NCBI GenBank assembly: GCA_009602725.1
Contig: WELB01000008.1
Span: forward strand, 258,929 to 304,612
Origin: Spirogloea muscicola
Taxonomy: Eukaryota > Streptophyta > Zygnematophyceae > Spirogloeales > Spirogloeaceae
Reading direction: 5' to 3'
DNA: 45,684 nucleotides
The notes under the pieces were generated by a model, which was not told where the DNA came from, ran no database searches, and worked only from the letters and a program-made list of their open reading frames with translations. Within the stretch, counting starts at the first letter, position 1. Each line of letters begins with the position of its first letter. Both the position numbers and the translations under genes were made by a program. Shown one piece after another: positions 41,720-45,684 of the stretch.

Positions 41720-42460
41720 GGTGGCGCACGAGGAGGCAGATCTGGCGGGGCTACAGGCGCGCCTTAAGGAGAGGCAGGATCAGATTGCAGCAAGGCTGGC
41801 TGGAGCTGCCCAGGCAAGGGCCCCTCCAGCCAACCTCCAGAGGCCTGCAGCGCCCCAGCACGACCCTGATGCTGCGGCGCCGTCAGCCCTGCAGCAAGCG
41901 GGTCTTCCGTCTGCAGCTCCGCTGCAGCACGCACCGAGCCCGGTACTACTGCCAGAGCCCGGTATCACTGGTGGGCCTTCAAGGGAGGAGCTTCCAGCAG
42001 AGGCCATTCAAGGCGGCAGCTTCCCTCTGGGCGCTGCTAATGGCAGCACGAGCTCCATACCTATGTAAGTGACAGCAAACCTGCTGCAACTATCTGACAC
42101 ATGCCCAGCCCTGCTTGACAGCCCTTGTAGATGTCAACAAAAGCACCTCACTATCCAGCATTCGGCCCATGCACGGCCCCCTGGGTTTTGCAGCAATGTG
42201 GCTCAAGATGCCTGCTTAGATTTCCGAGGAGTGAGCACTGGCACACTCCTTGCAGGGCACGCTCCTCTCAATGGCCGACTCACTGCCACCAAGGTCCAGG
42301 AACAGTCTGCCGAGCTGGCGGAGCAACAACAGGCTGCTGGGCTTGCCATGTCAAAGTTGCTGGGTGCAAGACAGGAGCAGCTGCAACAATGGAGAAGGAC
42401 CCTCGCATTGCCTGTGGCAGGGCCCACACTGTCATCGTCGGCCAAGCTCCAGTAGTGGAG
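41720..42460 (+). pseudogene. LHW-like gene, partial copy (C-terminal part), left palindrome arm
   Basis: It starts after GATGTAG with VAHEEADLAGLQARLKER, matching 20,834 onward in the main gene, and ends with VAGPTLSSS. Relative to the main copy, about 0.9 kb is deleted (21.05-21.99 kb equivalent), joining QHA directly to the GITGGPSREELPAE region before the conserved GTAAGT donor. The following exon (VQEQSAELAEQQQAAGLAMS) is retained. No upstream domain exons precede it. Confidence 0.75.
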
Positions 42461-42499
42461 CACAATGTGGTGGGCCGAGCTAGCGACCAAGGCTACACC

Positions 42500-44220
42500 A
42501 AATTGTGCTCCACTACTGGAGATTGTCGTAAAGGCCAACGATGACAGTGTGGGCCCTGCCACAGGCAATGCGAGAGGGTTCTGCTCCCTCGTTGGAGCTG
42601 CTCCTGTCTTGCAGCCAGCAACTCTGCCATGACAAGCCCAAAAGGCTGTTGTTGCTCCGCCAGCTTCAGCAGAGCGTTCCTGGACCTTGGTGTCAGTGAG
42701 GCGGCCATTGAGTCGAGCGTTGCCCTGCAAGGAGTGTGCCAGTGCTCACTCCTCGGAAATTTAAGCAGGCATCTTGAGCCACATTGCTGCAAAACCCAGA
42801 GGGCCGTGCATGGGCCAAATGCTGGATAGTTGAGGTGCTTTTTTGGACATCTATAAGGGCTGTCAAGCAGGGCTGGGCATATGTCAGATAGTTGCAGCAG
42901 GTTTGCTGTCACTTACGTAGGTATGGAGCTCGTGCTGCCATTAGCAGCGCCCAGAGGGAAGCTGCCGCCTTGAATGGCCTCTGCTGGAAGCTCCTCCCTT
43001 GAAGGCCCACCAGTGATACCGGGTTCGGTGCGTGCTGCAGCGGAGCTGCAGACGGAAGACCCACTTGCTGCAGGGCTGACAGCGCCGCAGCATCAGGGTT
43101 GTGCTGGGGCGCTGCAGGCCTCTGGAGGTTGGCTGGAGGGGCCCTTGGGCAGCTCCAGCCAGCCTTGCTGCAACCTGCCTCTCCTCAAGGCGCGCCTGTA
43201 CTCTTGCCAGATCTGCCTCCTCGTGCTCCACCTACATCGCCATGGCAGCCTACCAAATAGGAAGAGGCTGCCAAGCAGCGGCCTAGATTGTACACTTGTC
43301 TGCCGCCGCTAGTGTAAGTGGGAGATAGTGCTTACCTGCATGCCTGCAGCAAAGTGTGCAGCCCAGTCCTCTGGGTGCTGCGAGCCCAAAGATGGTACAT
43401 CACAACAAAAAGAAAGAAAAGGCAGCAGATGACATAGGCCAAATACTACACAACAGCGGAAGGGAGGATGACAGGATGCAAGTGCTGGCCCTGCTTTGGA
43501 GCCGGTGATTCAGCGCTCAACGCACTTTCTCATGCAGGGCAAGCAGGGCTTGCCACAGCTTGCACAAGGACATCTGGCAGTAGGCAAGATGCTGAAGCGA
43601 GGGCGAGAATTTGGATGCGAGGAGCACCGATATTCACCTTCTCTGAGACGGGGCCAGCGTGGTTAGCGTCAACGTCAGCTTGTTAGATCAGGCGAGGACG
43701 TCGGTCTTCCACAACGTGGCCAAGAATGTTGCAGTGTTTGCAACAGTGCGATCAGAGCAGCCAGCCAGCCCCTAGATCTATCAGCGCGGCGACTAAGTGA
43801 CAGCATCCAGCTGGCCTCCGAAAGTTGGAATGGCAGCGCGGTGGCCCATGCCCATTGGGACGGAGCGTGCCATTGTTGCCGAGCTGAATTGAACAGGGCC
43901 CGCAGCGCGGGCAGGTTGGCAATGGCGGACAGTGCGGCACCGTTCACCAGAAACTCCGGGCCTAGCCACTCTGCGAACCACCCGCGTTGCCAGCTGATGG
44001 TCACCCTGTGGTGACCGCGGCCGTGTCACAATATACGCCATCAGTGGCGCACGTCGGAGAGACCTTCACTACACGTCTTCCATACTGACGCCGCACTGAC
44101 AAGGTGTAGAAATGCTCACCAGGAGGCCTCAATCGTCATTTGGCGCCAATGTATGGCGTAAGTCCAGCCGCCATTGCTGGTGCAGAAGTCTTGGAACAGC
44201 TCGGAGTACAACCGCTCGGC
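42500..44220 (-). pseudogene. LHW-like gene, inverted partial copy covering both halves
   Basis: On the minus strand the pieces run in gene order. SNGGWTYAIHWRQMTIEAS lies near 44,150. VTISWQRGWFAEWLGPEF to QQWHAPSQW lies near 44,006-43,853, with its GT donor mutated to GC. LQHLAYCQMSLCKLWQALLA lies near 43,560, the 42-base exon HPEDWAAHFAAGMQ at 43,336-43,377, and HEEADLARVQARLEERQ near 43,231. The C-terminal exon follows to about 42,500. The TIALVPVRRGVVQLASL exon is deleted (about 0.4 kb), as is the same 0.9-kb block missing at 41.7-42.5 kb. These losses make it non-functional. Confidence 0.75.
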
Positions 44221-44225
44221 GTGCA

Positions 44226-45000
44226 ACGCATGGATTTTGCTGTGGTTGCACGCAGAGCAATTGTACGCCGAGCTGTTGCGTGTCATGTGCGCCAGCAACG
44301 GCGGCTGGACTGACGCCATACACTGGCGCCATTTGACGATCCAGGCCTCCTGGTGTGCATACCTACACCTTGTCAGTGTGGAAGACGTATAGTGAAGGTC
44401 TCCACGACGTGCCCCACCGATGGCATATATGTGATTGTGACACGGCCGCGCTCACCACAGGGTGACCATCAGCTGGCAACGCGGGTGGTTCGCTGAGGGC
44501 CTGGCCAGGAGTTTGTGGAGAACGGTGCCACACTGCTCGCCTCTGCCAACCTGCCGGTGCTGCGGGCCCTGTTCAATTCAGCTCGGCAACAATGGCACGC
44601 TCTGTCCCGATGGTGAGCTTGGGCCACCACGCTGCCATCCAACTGTCGGAGGCCAGCTGGATGGTGTCGCTTAGTCGCGGCGCTGATAGGACCTAGGGGC
44701 TGGCTGGATGCTCTGATCGAGCTGTTGCAAAGACTGCAGCATTCTTGGCCGCGTCGTGGTAGACCGAAGTTCTCGGCTGATCGATCAAGCTGACGTTGAC
44801 GCCAATCACGCTGGCCCCGTCTCAGAGAAGGTGAGGATAACAAGGTGCTCCTCGCATCCGACAACTCGCCCTCGCTTCAGCATCTCGCATACTGCCAGAT
44901 GTCCTTGTGCAAGCTGTGGCAAGCCCTGCTCGTCCTGCATGAGAAAGTGCCGTTGAGCGCTGAATCACCGGCTCCTAGGCAGGGCCAGCACATGCATCCT
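44226..45000 (+). pseudogene. LHW-like gene, partial copy (N-terminal part), right palindrome arm
   Basis: The plus-strand readings HAEQLYAELLRVMCASNGGW, TDAIHWRHLTIQAS, VTISWQRGWFAEGL and LQHLAYCQMSLCKLWQALLV mirror the minus copy to its left. The donor after the first exon reads GTGTGC instead of GTGAGC, and TAG stops interrupt the segment near 44,690. The copy ends abruptly at about 45,000, where an inverted leader segment begins. Confidence 0.7.
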
Positions 45001-45004
45001 GTCA

Positions 45005-45335
45005 TCCTGGCGGCTGCGGCGGAGGAGGCGCCGCGCCGAGCGCGGCGCAGCCGGCGGCGGCGGCGGCGGCGGCGGCGGTGGAGAGCTTATAGAACTCTGT
45101 GTGGCCGGAGGCGGGTGGGGTTGCGGGCGGGGCCGCCGCGGCCGCGACGGCGGCGGGGCTCGGTTGGCCTTCTGCTGCTGCTGGGCGGAGCTGCCGAAGG
45201 CGCCGAGCAGTCTCGGGCTTGCCGAGCTGCAGGGGCGGGGGGCGGGGAAGAGAGAAGGCGCGCGGAGCGCATGCATCCGAAAGGGAGGCCAATCCAAGCC
45301 TTACAGATGTCCTGTTACGGGGTAATGAGCTAGCT
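45005..45335 (-). repeat. Inverted copy of the LHW-like gene's leader and upstream terminal repeat
   Basis: The minus strand reproduces 18,768-19,165, first the terminal repeat (GGCTTGGATTGGCCTCCCTT) and then the GC-rich leader (GCTCGGCAAGCCCGAGACTG). It joins the preceding plus-strand copy head to head at about 45,003, a third inversion junction in this cluster. Confidence 0.75.
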
Positions 45336-45424
45336 AAGGGGGACACTAAATATCGCCGAGTGAACATGCATACCTGACAAGCTAAGCGAGGAGCCAAACC
45401 ACCACCACGGCAGCCATTGGCCTG

Positions 45425-45684
45425 GGCTAATGCGCGCCCAGCACGCTGTGTATCGCAAGTGCCTGGGAGCGCTGTGTTAAAGAGATCAAGTACGCCGACC
45501 ATCCGCCGGAAGACGAGTTCTTCCCGTTGGCAATTGACATCCATGGGGCACTGGGCGCTCGGTGGCTTGAGCTACTTAACCAGCTCGCCCGCCACGCAAT
45601 CGCCCGTCGCTTCCATGGTGAACCGGTAGACTTTCCTGCAGCCGGGTCGCTGGCGCAAGTGTATCGCATGCGCTTGGCCGTCTC
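45425..45684 (+). mobile_element. LINE endonuclease-domain copy, cut by the window end
   Basis: The plus-strand reading CVKEIKYADHPPEDEFFPLA, IDIHGALGARWLELLNQLAR, HGEPVDFPAAGSLAQV and YRMRLAV matches the minus-strand LINE at 26,260-26,560 at roughly nine of ten bases. It runs off the end of the window, so its 3' end is not seen. No RT lies upstream within the window. Confidence 0.8.

Noticed and set aside
41720-45000. Palindromes as pure assembly or amplification artefact
   Set aside because: The arms differ by many substitutions and indels, and one shares an older deletion. A simple foldback would be near identical. A collapsed-haplotype error still cannot be fully excluded.

Overview
This window looks like nuclear DNA of a photosynthetic eukaryote, most likely a green alga, taken from a draft assembly with two single Ns and one 181-base gap. 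Supporting signs are genes split by short GT-AG introns, Ala/Arg-rich presequences, a plastid-type DNA gyrase B gene in nuclear form, a plant LONESOME HIGHWAY-like bHLH-MYC_N domain, a long CT microsatellite and many decayed non-LTR retrotransposons. No prokaryotic operons, rRNA genes or CRISPR arrays are visible.

Left part (1-16 kb). A retrotransposon 3' end (1-210) is followed by a nine-exon class IV-like histone deacetylase gene (318-3105), the best preserved gene here. Unassigned genic-looking DNA runs to about 6.2 kb, followed by (CT)n at 6.7-6.87 kb. From 7.5 to 10.1 kb there are fragments of a zinc finger/RT/restriction-like-endonuclease LINE family and its 3' ends. A degenerate LHW-like gene lies at about 10.3-12.1 kb. 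More LINE pieces and hairpin-module repeats run to 15.8 kb.

Middle (16-30 kb). Arrays of short GGCTGG/CCAGCC hairpin modules flank a multi-exon LHW/bHLH-MYC_N-like gene (19,468-23,094). A perfect 73-bp inverted repeat lies at 24,421-24,608. The most complete LINE (26,173-30,144, minus) carries two CCHC-type fingers, RT motifs, a CCHC knuckle and a PD-(D/E)XK-like nuclease, but it has frameshifts and stops. It ends in a 122-base poly(A) run and the assembly gap.

Right part (30-45.7 kb). The 5' half of a gyrB gene (30.6-34.1 kb, plus) faces an inverted, mostly 3' copy (41.6-37.9 kb, minus). They share about 2 kb of inverted homology and both are disabled by different mutations. Between them are LINE remains, a 92-bp SINE-like insertion with a 7-bp target duplication, and a hypothetical gene with an internal tandem duplication. 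From 41.7 to 45.3 kb there are four pieces of the LHW-like gene in alternating orientation, forming head-to-head palindromes. The window ends inside a plus-strand LINE copy.

Overall layout. Left of about 36.7 kb the order is LHW-like gene (+), LINE (-), gyrB (+). To the right it is gyrB (-), LHW-like pieces (mainly -), LINE (+). The 18.8-45.7 kb interval therefore reads as a decayed, rearranged large inverted duplication. No new defence or metabolic system was found. The unusual features are the nested palindromes, the hairpin-module arrays tied to LINE 3' ends, and the parallel decay of two gyrB halves.
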